Shown here: positions 10,070-19,400 of the stretch, one piece after another
How the letters are laid out: every line of letters starts with the position of its first letter
Position numbering within the stretch: the first letter of the stretch is position 1
Source of the DNA: Schizochytrium sp. CCTCC M209059
Lineage: Eukaryota > Sar > Bigyra > Thraustochytrida > Thraustochytriidae
Length of the DNA stretch: 64,000 nucleotides
Direction of reading: 5' to 3'
NCBI GenBank assembly: GCA_000818945.1
Contig: KN805376.1
Coordinates: 217,201-281,200, forward strand
Translations under genes and position numbers: made by a program
The notes under the pieces: model-generated
The model's database searches: none
What the model saw: the letters and a program-made list of their open reading frames with translations, nothing else
What the model was told of the DNA's origin: nothing

Positions 10070-12109
10070 ATGATGCGCCTCATTATTCTGTACCTTGCCA
10101 GTATTGTTGTACAGGCCTCTGACGTCCTGGCGGAAAATAGCAGGGTGTCAGCTCCGCCGAGAGAAACCTCCTGGCTCGCTGCTTCAAGTCTGGCTCAAGA
10201 AAGTCGTGAATACTTCGATGCGCACTGCGACTCACTACCATCAGATCATTTTTGCGCAGATGTTCTCGGTCAAGAGACACTTGTATTTCTCAGCGCTGAT
10301 GCCGATGCACAAGCGGAATCGGACGCAATACGTGCGCGCGTAGGCGAAGTGGCAGGCGACGATGTTTCGTGTGCGAATGCCTTCAAGAAAGTCAGCTGCT
10401 ATGCAAATTTTATGCCTTGTGCAAAGGCTTCCAAGGAACCTCGCAAGATATGTCGATCATCTTGCCACAGACTTTTGCAAGAATTTTGCGCAAATGCGGA
10501 ATACCCGCTCGACGTGTACTGTGACTCAAGTCTGGAAGCCAACGGCCTCCTCTTCAATACTTACTTTGCTGAAATGCGAACCGAGGACGCATTTGCTGCA
10601 AGCAACACGTATGTATCTCATGAGATTCTCGTCGAGTGCGCTGATATCTTCCAGGAGGAAGAGTCGGGCGTCAGCTTGGATGCTGCGAACGACACGTCCA
10701 GCGAGGCGCAGTGCCCCTGGCCATATCGCACGCGAACTTACTCTGCCGTTGCAGATTTTGCCGCTGTTCAAGGCTCAAATCTCGATGGAGCCTCCCTCTC
10801 CTTTTTCGCAGCATGCGAGCTCCCCTGTCCAGATCAAATCGTACTCACCGACCGCCAAGACAGAATGCTGTGGATGGCGCACTGGGTACCCGGTCTCTTG
10901 AGCTTGCCGCTCAATGTTTTTATAATATCTTCCGGAATTGCACGACGGCGTGCCGCGCGGCGCATGCCGCGCAAATTACGATATCAGCTTGACGCAACGG
11001 AAATGTACATGGCATGTTTGGCGGTGGTGATTGCCGTTCTTGATGTCGGCATTGCACTCTTTCTGGGATACGACGTCAGATGCGCGGGTCATGACACAGT
11101 GTCGCGCTTCGAAAGCCTTGAAGGGCATCCATTCTGCAAGGTAGCGCTCCTCAATGAGCATGTTCTCCAAGCTTTTGTGAGCTGTTTGGCCTTCGCCTTG
11201 GTGAAAATATGTTGTAAAGTTCATGCTGCAGTGACCGTGCAATCATATCGGCCATCGCTGTTCCTCTTGACGTCCAGGACAGTTTTTGTCATTGTGATAC
11301 CCGCGACATTAGCCGGAGTCACTTTGGCAAGTCAGGTAGATCCGCTGCTCGTTCTTTCGAGCGCGTACCGCGTCAAGCAAGGGGAAAATCCAATGTTCGG
11401 TTCCATATTACCTCTCGTCTCTGCGCTTAGGTATCGGTATAGCTGCGGGCCCCAGCTTCGGACGTCAGCGCAAGTCCATCTTCTTATCGATGGCCCACTT
11501 TTGGCGAGCGCCATCGTGGCCGCCTCAGCCTATGGATGGCTGTTTATGACCTTTCGAGGTCTGATTCAAGCAATCCACTCGGGTCACGTCAAGAGGCCCG
11601 ATGCAGCCACTCGAAGTCGTGCCTTGCTACGGCTTTCTCTCGCGACTTCGCGCTTCGCGTTTGTCGCGTTGGTTTGTGTGGTCATGAGTGCTCTCAGTTT
11701 CGAGCTTTACCGGAATGTCGACAGTCTCGACGAGACTCCGGCCACTATTTTGGCACACTGGGAAACCTGCGCCGCGTCAGACTTTCAGGACAATGGCGAC
11801 ACCGTTTCCCGGCTGGCCAATGCTGCCTTGCCGCTCATCCCGCAAGACGCCGTCCGTTTCTGCGCTCGAGTGGGCGAGGCCATGCCCCGTGCGCCGCTGC
11901 TCGTGGCCTTTGTGCTCGCAAGAGCGTCTCCCCCGCTCGTGTTCGGGGTCGCCTTTGCCAGGCGAGCCCTGCAGCAAACGCGCTTCCGCGTCTTTCCTCG
12001 AGCCTTGCAAAGCGCGCGCGTAGCCGCTGTGCGCGCCACGACCTCGCGCATCGCGACCTCGCCCACGCACGCCGCGCGACGAGGCGCCGCAGACAACCGG
12101 CTCTGCTAG
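10070..12109 (+). CDS. Frizzled-like seven-transmembrane receptor
   Basis: 679 residues from the doubled ATG at 10070, which opens a typical signal peptide (MMRLIILYLASIVVQA). Residues about 50-200 form a Frizzled-type cysteine-rich domain: C53 and C62, then cysteines spaced as in SC..AFKKVSCYANFMPC...ICRSSCHRLLQEFC...YC, the order and spacing of the Frizzled CRD. Seven hydrophobic segments follow (near 270, 310, 370, 405, 480, 540 and 610), with single Cys in the first and second outer loops. This is the layout of Frizzled/Smoothened-like receptors described in amoebozoans and fungi. I see no KTxxxW dishevelled-binding motif, and the tail is short and Arg/Ala-rich. The ligand is unknown; a surface sensing role is inferred. 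The upstream ATG at 10010 would hide the signal peptide. Confidence 0.78.
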   Translation: MMRLIILYLASIVVQASDVLAENSRVSAPPRETSWLAASSLAQESREYFDAHCDSLPSDHFCADVLGQETLVFLSADADAQAESDAIRARVGEVAGDDVSCANAFKKVSCYANFMPCAKASKEPRKICRSSCHRLLQEFCANAEYPLDVYCDSSLEANGLLFNTYFAEMRTEDAFAASNTYVSHEILVECADIFQEEESGVSLDAANDTSSEAQCPWPYRTRTYSAVADFAAVQGSNLDGASLSFFAACELPCPDQIVLTDRQDRMLWMAHWVPGLLSLPLNVFIISSGIARRRAARRMPRKLRYQLDATEMYMACLAVVIAVLDVGIALFLGYDVRCAGHDTVSRFESLEGHPFCKVALLNEHVLQAFVSCLAFALVKICCKVHAAVTVQSYRPSLFLLTSRTVFVIVIPATLAGVTLASQVDPLLVLSSAYRVKQGENPMFGSILPLVSALRYRYSCGPQLRTSAQVHLLIDGPLLASAIVAASAYGWLFMTFRGLIQAIHSGHVKRPDAATRSRALLRLSLATSRFAFVALVCVVMSALSFELYRNVDSLDETPATILAHWETCAASDFQDNGDTVSRLANAALPLIPQDAVRFCARVGEAMPRAPLLVAFVLARASPPLVFGVAFARRALQQTRFRVFPRALQSARVAAVRATTSRIATSPTHAARRGAADNRLC

Positions 12110-12757
12110 GCCAACAAGGTATAGATAGGCCTGCGTACATGTCTTTGCCAGTCTCTTCGTGCGTGAAGACGCGTCCCACTTTCTCTTTCATTTCATACGC
12201 TGGTCTGCTGCGATCTGCTGCGATCTGCTGCCTGCCGGCTGCAGCCCGAGCTTGGCGCTCAGGCTCCGTCGCTCGCCTCGCCTCGCCTCGCCTCGACTCA
12301 CAGGCCATGCCAGCTCCCACTCGTCCACGAGGAGGGCGACAATCGGTCTCTTGTTCCTCGTGTTCGTCTGCAAGTTCGCGGGAGCAGCGTCGACACGAGG
12401 CGCGCCGGCCCCGCCATTTTGCGTTGCGCCAAATTGCGTTGCGCCAGGTCGCGCCTGCCCCCGCGTCCTGTGCCCTCGGGTGAGCCGGCAGAGGCGAGCG
12501 CCGTCGCACCAGACGCGGCGAAGTCGTCAGGCCCGACGGGCGCGGAGGGCCGCTTGAAGTCGACCGGGCGGGGCCAAGCACGGCGCCACGGCGCGCGAGC
12601 GCGGCGTCGAGCGCGGCGTCGAGCGCGGCGGCAGAGACGGATTGGTTGACCTGGCTGGGTTGATCGCTCGGTCGCGTCCGAGGGAGCAGCGTGCGCGTGC
12701 GCGGGCGCGGGCGCGGGCGCGGGGCGAGGAGGCGAGGCGCGAGGCGCGGGAAATAGG
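12110..12757. other. GC-rich intergenic region with pentamer runs
   Basis: Contains taggcctg 17 bp after the receptor stop, gatctgctgc repeats (12210-12232), cgcctcgcctcgcctcg (12273-12294) and tracts of gcgcggcgtcga and gcgcgggc repeats (12590-12722). No gene is supported; open frames on both strands reflect GC bias. Confidence 0.4.
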
Positions 12758-13660
12758 ATGCTGCGCAAGATCGAGTGTGCCGCCGTGGCGCAGCGGCTGG
12801 CCGCGCAGGCGCGCAGCCGGCTGAGCGGCGCCAACGCGGGCCTGGCGAACGGCAAGCGCGTGTGCGCCGTACAGGTAGGCGGCGAGCAGCAGGCGTGGTA
12901 TGTCAATGCGCGCAAGCACGCGGAGCGGCTCCCGCTCAAGGAGCTCGGCGTCAGCTGGGAGACTAAGACCATGGACGCGGACTCCACGGCGAACGAGATC
13001 ATGTCCACGGTCGCAGCGCTCAACAACGACCCGTCCGTGGCCGGTGTTTTGGTGGTGCGACCCGTTCCAGAGCAGCTCTCCATCAACCTCTTGCAGCAAG
13101 CAGTACATCCGCTCAAGGACATAGAGGGCATGCATCCCAACTCGATTGGACGCGTCGTCTACGGCAGCAAGCTCCAAGGCGCGATTCTCTGGCCTTGCAC
13201 GGCCAAGGCGTCAGTCGAGGTTTTGCGCCAGGGTCTTCTCGACTTTGAGGGCACCGACAGTTTGGCTGGAGTCGAGGTTCTCGTTGTTGGTAACTCCGAT
13301 GTCCTTGTCAAGCCCATGGTCTCTATTCTCCATGGCGAAGGTGCCACCGTGACGGTGTGCCACCCTCACATGGCCAACTTTGCCGCGTACACGCGGTCGG
13401 CTGACGTGGTCGTCTCAAGTGCCAACCTTGGTCATCATACCATTTCCGGGGACATGCTCAAGCCAGGGGCGATTCTCCTCGACCTCGGCATGAACGTTGC
13501 CGATGGAAAGTTTGTCGGTGGCGACGTGGACTTGAATTCCTGCGACCACATCAAGGCCTACTCTTCTCTCGCTCACGGCATTGGCCGCGTCCGCTCCGCT
13601 GTCATGTGCGACAATCTCGCTCAGGCCATCCTTGAGCTCCGCAAGACTTCGTCCGCATGA
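12758..13660 (+). CDS. FolD-fold methylenetetrahydrofolate dehydrogenase-like protein
   Basis: 300 residues with the bifunctional methylene-THF dehydrogenase/cyclohydrolase (FolD/MTHFD) fold: KDIEGMHPNSIGR (120-132), WPCTAKASVEVL (145-156), the nucleotide-binding VVGNSDVLVKPM (176-187), and KPGAILLDLGMNV then GGDVD (235-257). The three classical cyclohydrolase residues are all changed: Lys of YxxxK is R52, Gln of VQLP is V100, and the second Asp of KDVDG is E123. The PGGVGPMT loop is replaced by HGIGRVRS (273-280). KDVEG-like sequence and loss of the Gln recall the monofunctional NAD-dependent yeast enzyme Mtd1, from memory. It is therefore either a dehydrogenase-only enzyme or a non-enzymatic paralogue. 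The Arg-rich N-terminus could target mitochondria. Confidence 0.85.
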   Translation: MLRKIECAAVAQRLAAQARSRLSGANAGLANGKRVCAVQVGGEQQAWYVNARKHAERLPLKELGVSWETKTMDADSTANEIMSTVAALNNDPSVAGVLVVRPVPEQLSINLLQQAVHPLKDIEGMHPNSIGRVVYGSKLQGAILWPCTAKASVEVLRQGLLDFEGTDSLAGVEVLVVGNSDVLVKPMVSILHGEGATVTVCHPHMANFAAYTRSADVVVSSANLGHHTISGDMLKPGAILLDLGMNVADGKFVGGDVDLNSCDHIKAYSSLAHGIGRVRSAVMCDNLAQAILELRKTSSA

Positions 13661-14778
13661 CCGACCGCGTCGCGTCATGGAACTGACTGTCACGAACCCT
13701 GCCCGCCCGTCGGGGTCCCTTCAAGTTGATATAAAACTTTAAAGATAGCTAGTGTGTGTACTTACCACGTAGGCCTTCTACTTTTAGTGTGACGATTCGT
13801 GAGGACTTTATTTCAGAAGGGTCCCCGGATTTTCGCCAGAGGGGCCTGCCTACCTGCCCGCCTTGGGTGATAAGCTGGTCATTGGCGGGCAGAGCGAGCT
13901 CGGCGCGGTCCGGTTTCACGGTGCACGCATGTGTTTTCCTTCGAGTTGCCCATTCTACCGTCCTCGCTTGCAACAAAGAAAAGGGGATTGCGCGAACCAT
14001 CAAGCGGGTAGGTGTTGCTGCTGCTGCTGCTGCTGCTGCGGTGAGCCTGTCCACTGCTTTAAAAAATGCAGTTCCCCCTACAACAGACGCCCCGCAGCTT
14101 CGCGCCAATAGCGCGCGCCGCCCTCCTGACTCTCCCATCTTAATTCTAGTGTGGGGTCGTTGGCCACGAGTGTGAGCCCGCGGCCCGTCCCAGTGGCGCG
14201 CCGAGGGCGCACACTGGCCCTGGAAGAACAGGCTGGCAAGACGGAGCAAACAACGCACCCGAAGGACGCGACAGACACCTATCGATCAACCGCAGGTAAC
14301 CTAACCTCCCCGCTCGGTACGTACGCCTTGCCTTGCTGGCGCTTCTCCGGGCGTTTTGGCTTTGCCATGCGCAGCTGCTCCCGCGGACGGGCTGCACGCT
14401 CGCTCGCTCGCTCGCTATGCGGCAGCGTCCGGGTGCCTGACCTCGAAGGCTCGCGCGGAAGGCATGCGTCCTAAGAGAGATTGTAGTGTAGTAGAAACAG
14501 CGGTTGGCGAGCACGGTGGACACAAGCAGACGCTCGTGCACCTGCTTGCCGGCTTGACTGTGCTGACTTGGCCCTGGCTGCCTGGCTGGTTGCCTGGCTG
14601 CCTGGCTGGGCGGCCCGGCACGTTGCGAGAGCCCCTTGGGCGATGAGCGAGTGCTTGTTCAAAGAGTGTTGTCGCATGACCGACCAGCTAGCTAACTAAC
14701 TGACAACCGTCTTGGGTACGGACTCCTGCTTTTCCGTGGACGTCTCACATACCGCAGAAATCAAAGCTTTTGGCAACC
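13661..14778. other. Intergenic region with a CTG repeat
   Basis: 1.1 kb. It has taggcctt 109 bp after the FolD-fold stop, a CTG repeat (14016-14039), a gctc run (14398-14418) and a tggctgcc run (14570-14610). No gene is supported. Confidence 0.4.
14016..14039. repeat. (GCT)n repeat
   Basis: About eight tandem gct trinucleotides in intergenic DNA, about 360 bp downstream of the FolD-fold gene. Confidence 0.85.
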
Positions 14779-15998
14779 ATGGGCCTCGAACGCCTCTTTT
14801 ACAACCCGGACCTTGACTGGCACACCAATGCCGTCATCTGGTGGGCCTGGGAGTCCATCGTGCACCACATGTACTTCATCGTGCTCTTCGTACGTTCAAA
14901 GTTGCGCAGAGTCAAAAGAGATAGCTTTGAGCTCCAACGCTAACCGTTTCTGTCGCCTTTCCTCGTCAATCCTCGATGCGCAGCTGCAGCGCCAGCTCTC
15001 CGAGACCTGGGAGACCGGTGAGCTCTGTACGTTTACCTTTTCGATTTTGCGCCGCTCTCCCCACGCGTGACTCACACAACACTAACACTGGCATAAAATA
15101 CTGACGGACGATACCCGTTTGATACACTTTCAAAACCTATAGGGCGCCTGAACATGGAAAAGGAGTGCGCCTTCTTTGCCAATCTTTTTGTACGTGAAGC
15201 GTTTGGGCTAACAATCCACTGCGCAAGAAATGACTTACTGACACGAGTGCAATGCATCGATATGTTTGATGATATACACAGGGTGGTGACGCGCGCCTCT
15301 GCGCCGATGCGACCATGACCCTCTTCTCGGGCATCTGGTTTGACACGAGCAAGCCGACCCCGGAGCAGAAGAACTGGGTGGGCCGCATGGTGACCAACTT
15401 TCAGCACAGCGAGGCCATTCTTCACTTCACCATCGTCATCTCTGGTCTCATCCTTGTCTTCCACCTGGCCTTCCAGACCAAGGAGCGCGGCATCAACAAG
15501 ACCCCGCTCATCCTTCGCTGGATCTTCTTTGCTGCCCTCTTCTTTGAGACCTACACCATGTGCTGGCCGTACCTCTTTCTCTTTGGCTGGGCCTGGGACG
15601 GCGTCACCCCGAACCCCAAGTCCCCCATCGTCGACACTCTTGTTGGCCTTGGCTCTGACGATCCCTACATGGATGGCATCCAGATGGGCGCCTCCCTCAT
15701 TACCATGTTCTGGGTTTCCGTCGTCGTGCTCATCCTCGACGCCTGGGCCATGTACCGCGCCGGCGAGTACGCTCTTGGCCGCTCTGCTACCGCGACTCTC
15801 TTCCACATGTCTATCCACGCCGTCTGCACGGCAGCCTTCTTTTACTACGCCAACGAGTTCTTCCAGCCTGGCGCTCGTGGCAGCGATGGCAAGCCCACTC
15901 TCGCGACTCTGACGCTCGACTGGCTCCACGGCCTCTATGGCAACGAGGGCCACATCTCCATGGTCGATGTTGCGTCTCTGCACGAGAAGGGTGCGTAA
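14779..15998 (+). CDS. Four-exon multi-pass membrane protein of unknown function
   Basis: I join four exons: 14779-14889, 14984-15026, 15143-15189 and 15282-15998. All three introns start GTACGT and end in AG, and the frame is continuous, giving 305 residues from ATG 14779 (MGLERLFYNPDLDWHTNAV). A second possible donor in exon 2 (15018) keeps the same phase and would drop three residues. Hydrophobic segments lie near residues 20-38, 110-130, 143-166, 201-222 and 232-252, so four or five membrane passes. The sequence is rich in Trp and Phe (WWAWESIVHHMYFIVLF). I recognise no family. Strong C-ending codon bias, like AIP1, suggests abundant expression. It is the most intron-rich gene in the window. 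Confidence 0.8.
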
Positions 15999-16441
15999 GA
16001 TGCCCGCTTGCTCCCTCCCTCTCTAGAGAAAGCTGTTGCACTGTCCCGATCACAGTCTGCAACCGTTTCTATCGACTTCTCACCGTAGCTAGTTAGACTA
16101 TATCCATCAGTTGCGTCGAGTCGTAGTTCCAAACCTTGAAAACTTTTGGCCGCGAAAATGCGGCTTTAAATCTACAGAACCTCTCGCTCGATAAATAGAG
16201 ATGCGTGTCTATTTTTCCAAACCAGATCAATCTTGTGCGCTCAGCTGCCTGCTTCTTGGTGATTCGAGAATCTCGACAAAAAAAAGTGCAAATACTTGAG
16301 TCAGCCGGTCGAGACAACGGGATCACATTCTTCATTTACCTTGGCGGTAGGCTCATAAATTAACAGTTCGTTTCAATGCCAAAGAAATAATATGCCTGAC
16401 TTCTTTTTTGAACTGGAAGATGCTAGCGTTTCGCTCAAGTT
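15999..16441. other. Convergent 3' intergenic region
   Basis: Between two convergent stop codons. AT-rich relative to its surroundings, with no supported ORF; it probably holds both 3' UTRs. Confidence 0.4.
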
Positions 16442-19400
16442 CTATCTAGACGACAACCATGCAGCAAAGTCTCCATGACCAGCTTGGGCAGCAACCTGCG
16501 CCGCAGTGAGTCCCTCTGCATCTGTGGCATCCGCACGGGCACCAGATGCTAAAAGCAACTCGGCCATCTCGCGCTGGCCAGCGGCTGCCGCCTCGTGTAG
16601 TGGCAAGCGTCCATGAAGTTGTGCCGAAGGTTTCACCTTGCCTTGTGCAAGAAGACGGCGAGCTTGATGAACATTTCCAAATTTGGCATACACTAACAAG
16701 GTCTCCACCTCGGCATCGTGAAGCAGAGCCAATGATTCCTTGCGCTCTGCAGCCTGCTGAGATCGAAGGGACTTCGCCTCGCTGGCTTCGCTCTCGCCTG
16801 GCTCGCTCGGGCTCGAACGCACCGGTCGAGCTGACATTAACTGAGATGCAGAGCGTGAGGGACGCAAAGCCTTTCGCTTCGTCCCGCCCCGCTTGCTGCA
16901 ATTACTTGGCGTCGTACACACGTAGCTTTCATTCCTGCCTGCATCGCGAAAGGTGGCTACCTCTGTCGATAGCGCGTCGAGGAACGAGAGATTGGCACTT
17001 ATCGTGCTGCGCTGACCACGCGTTTTTCTCTTTGGTCTCGTATTCACGGTATGATGGTGGCTCAACCGTTCAATGTGCGACTCCCCAATGCGGTCCAGCG
17101 GGCGCTGTCGCACGACCGATGGCCCCGATTTACGAAGCGGAGCAAGTGCATTGACTTTCACACTTTGTCGTTGCCCGGTCTTATTAAGCGTTTTTTTGCG
17201 CTTTGGTGTTTTCGTCATTCGTCGTTTGGAGTTGGAACCAATCGATGACTTAAAGGAGGGTAACGACCCCAGCTGTAGACGGGGGCTCGACGTAGCACGT
17301 GTCAAGTCCTGGTCTGGTGTACCTTCAGTGGGCATCTTTCCGCTTTGCCTCCGTCCATCCTTTGATGCTCGTTTCTGCAATTTCTTCACAATCCCTTCTT
17401 TGGATGTGCCCTCCTGGATCCTGCCCTCTCGAGACTCATCCCGATCATCGTCGTCGCTATCGCCATATTCTTCTTCCACGTTGGTAAGACCTGCCCGCTT
17501 GCGTTCTGCAGTTCGTTGGCGCGATGGTGTGCGAGAATGCAAGGCTTTACTGCCAGGAGCATCAGAGAGAGTATGCATGCTTGGCGAGAGCATGTCCAAA
17601 ATGCTTCTGGAGCTTTGCGATGGCTCTTGCTCGCGAGACAGCAAAGGATTCATGTCGTCGTGGACCCCATAACTCAGTCTTCGAAGCATTCGTCCAGCGG
17701 CCGTTTTCACTTTGCTCAGGATCTCTGGGTTAAGGTTCGTCAAGAGGTCCTGGTCCCACGCGCGGCTGGGATCGTGCTTGGCAATTTCGCAGGCTACACA
17801 AGACAAATCGATACTGTACACTCTGGTCTTGCCATGTCTAGGGCATTCCCCGTATCCCTGACTTACTGAAAAGGAGATTTCGTCGAGCGCCTCGTCGCGA
17901 AACGCGCGATCAGCCATGTTAACGAACTCTTCCCATGAAATGAGCCCCGATGCATCAACGTCGTATCGCTCAAACTTTTCATTCGCTCGTGCAGAGGCAC
18001 CTAACCACATGCAGAAATGCGCGTGCATTTCGCGCAACGACCAGTCTGCAAAAGCTTTGCTGTAGATGGCGCGCGGATCTTCTAGACTCTGACGCTGTCG
18101 CACGTATGCTCGGAGCTCCGCAGCATCGAGACGTCCATTCTGGTCAATATCAATGCACGCCCAAATACGCGCGTACGCTCGGAAGCGGAGGTACCGTCGC
18201 ACTACTGCGTCTTTCTTCACACGGCGCGAGAACAACCCTAGAGACCATGCCTTGGCCGCTGAAGCATTGTCACCTTCACTTGTCTTCTCCGTCGCCTGGA
18301 CTTCGACGCCGTCTTCATGAGGCACCAAGGAGCTGGTCTGCAGGGCAAGCTCCTTGGCTCTGTGCTGCAGGTAAAGTAAAAAGGTATCCTTGGTGAAAAC
18401 CATGCACTCTGACGCGCGCCGGCGCGCAATTCGGCTCAGATCACCATCTTGCGCGTCGTCGGCAAAGGTCTTCATACGAGGATCCTGCAGCATTGCCACG
18501 ATTGTCGCCCAGTCAAGCTCGTCATCTCCTGCAGCTGTCGCGCCTGCGGATTGGGCAAGCAAAGATGTCGTTGTTGTTTCTGTCTCGCTGGTTCCCTGTG
18601 CATCGTCACGTAAATTCTTGTTTGCGTGGTTCTGGTTCTTGGCGCGCTTCATTGCTTCTGCAATCAGGGTAGCGCGGGACACGGGAAGGTCCTCACAGAC
18701 TTCTTGGACGTCTTCAAAGAACGCCGCGGCCTGCTCCCATGCTTCCGCGGAATCGAGGACCACAGGAAGCCCCGCGCCTGCATGGCCCGTGGCAACCACC
18801 TCCTGAATCACCTGCGAAGTTTCTTTCAAAATGGCGGGCTGAGCATGAAGTCTCTCCGTTTCTCTCCCCTGCTCAAAGGATCTCCGTGCTGCTTGCGCTT
18901 GCCATCGTTGTGAAGGTCTCGTTTCACATACATCCGTACTGGGGAGAGTGCCAGGAGGATCATCGCTCCCTTGGCCGTTTCCGGTGCCTTGAGCCACACG
19001 TTTGTCGCCATCATCATCGCTTTTTGACGCCAATTGCTGCTGGCCTGCCACGATGCTCGAAATCCATGATTCCGGCAGAGCGCGGACGTCAAAATAGTTG
19101 GGCGGCAGATGCAAAACAGCTCCGTCGACTGCAAGGGGCATGCCCGGGTCGAGCTCGGTGAGATGAAGACCATCTCGAATGATCCCAATTGCACAGCGAA
19201 GGAGTGGTGCCTCTCCATGGTCGCTTGCCGCTCCCGAAGAAGGATGTAAGCGCAGGTCAAAGTTTACAAGGCTGTGTCTTGCGAACGAGGCGAGAAAGCG
19301 CGTCAAAAAGAGTTCGCCGTGATATTCAATAGACTGAGGCATTTCGTTCTGGTCATCGCCCTCGTGCCTCAAAAGCTTTATTACCAGCGGTTGCATAAAG

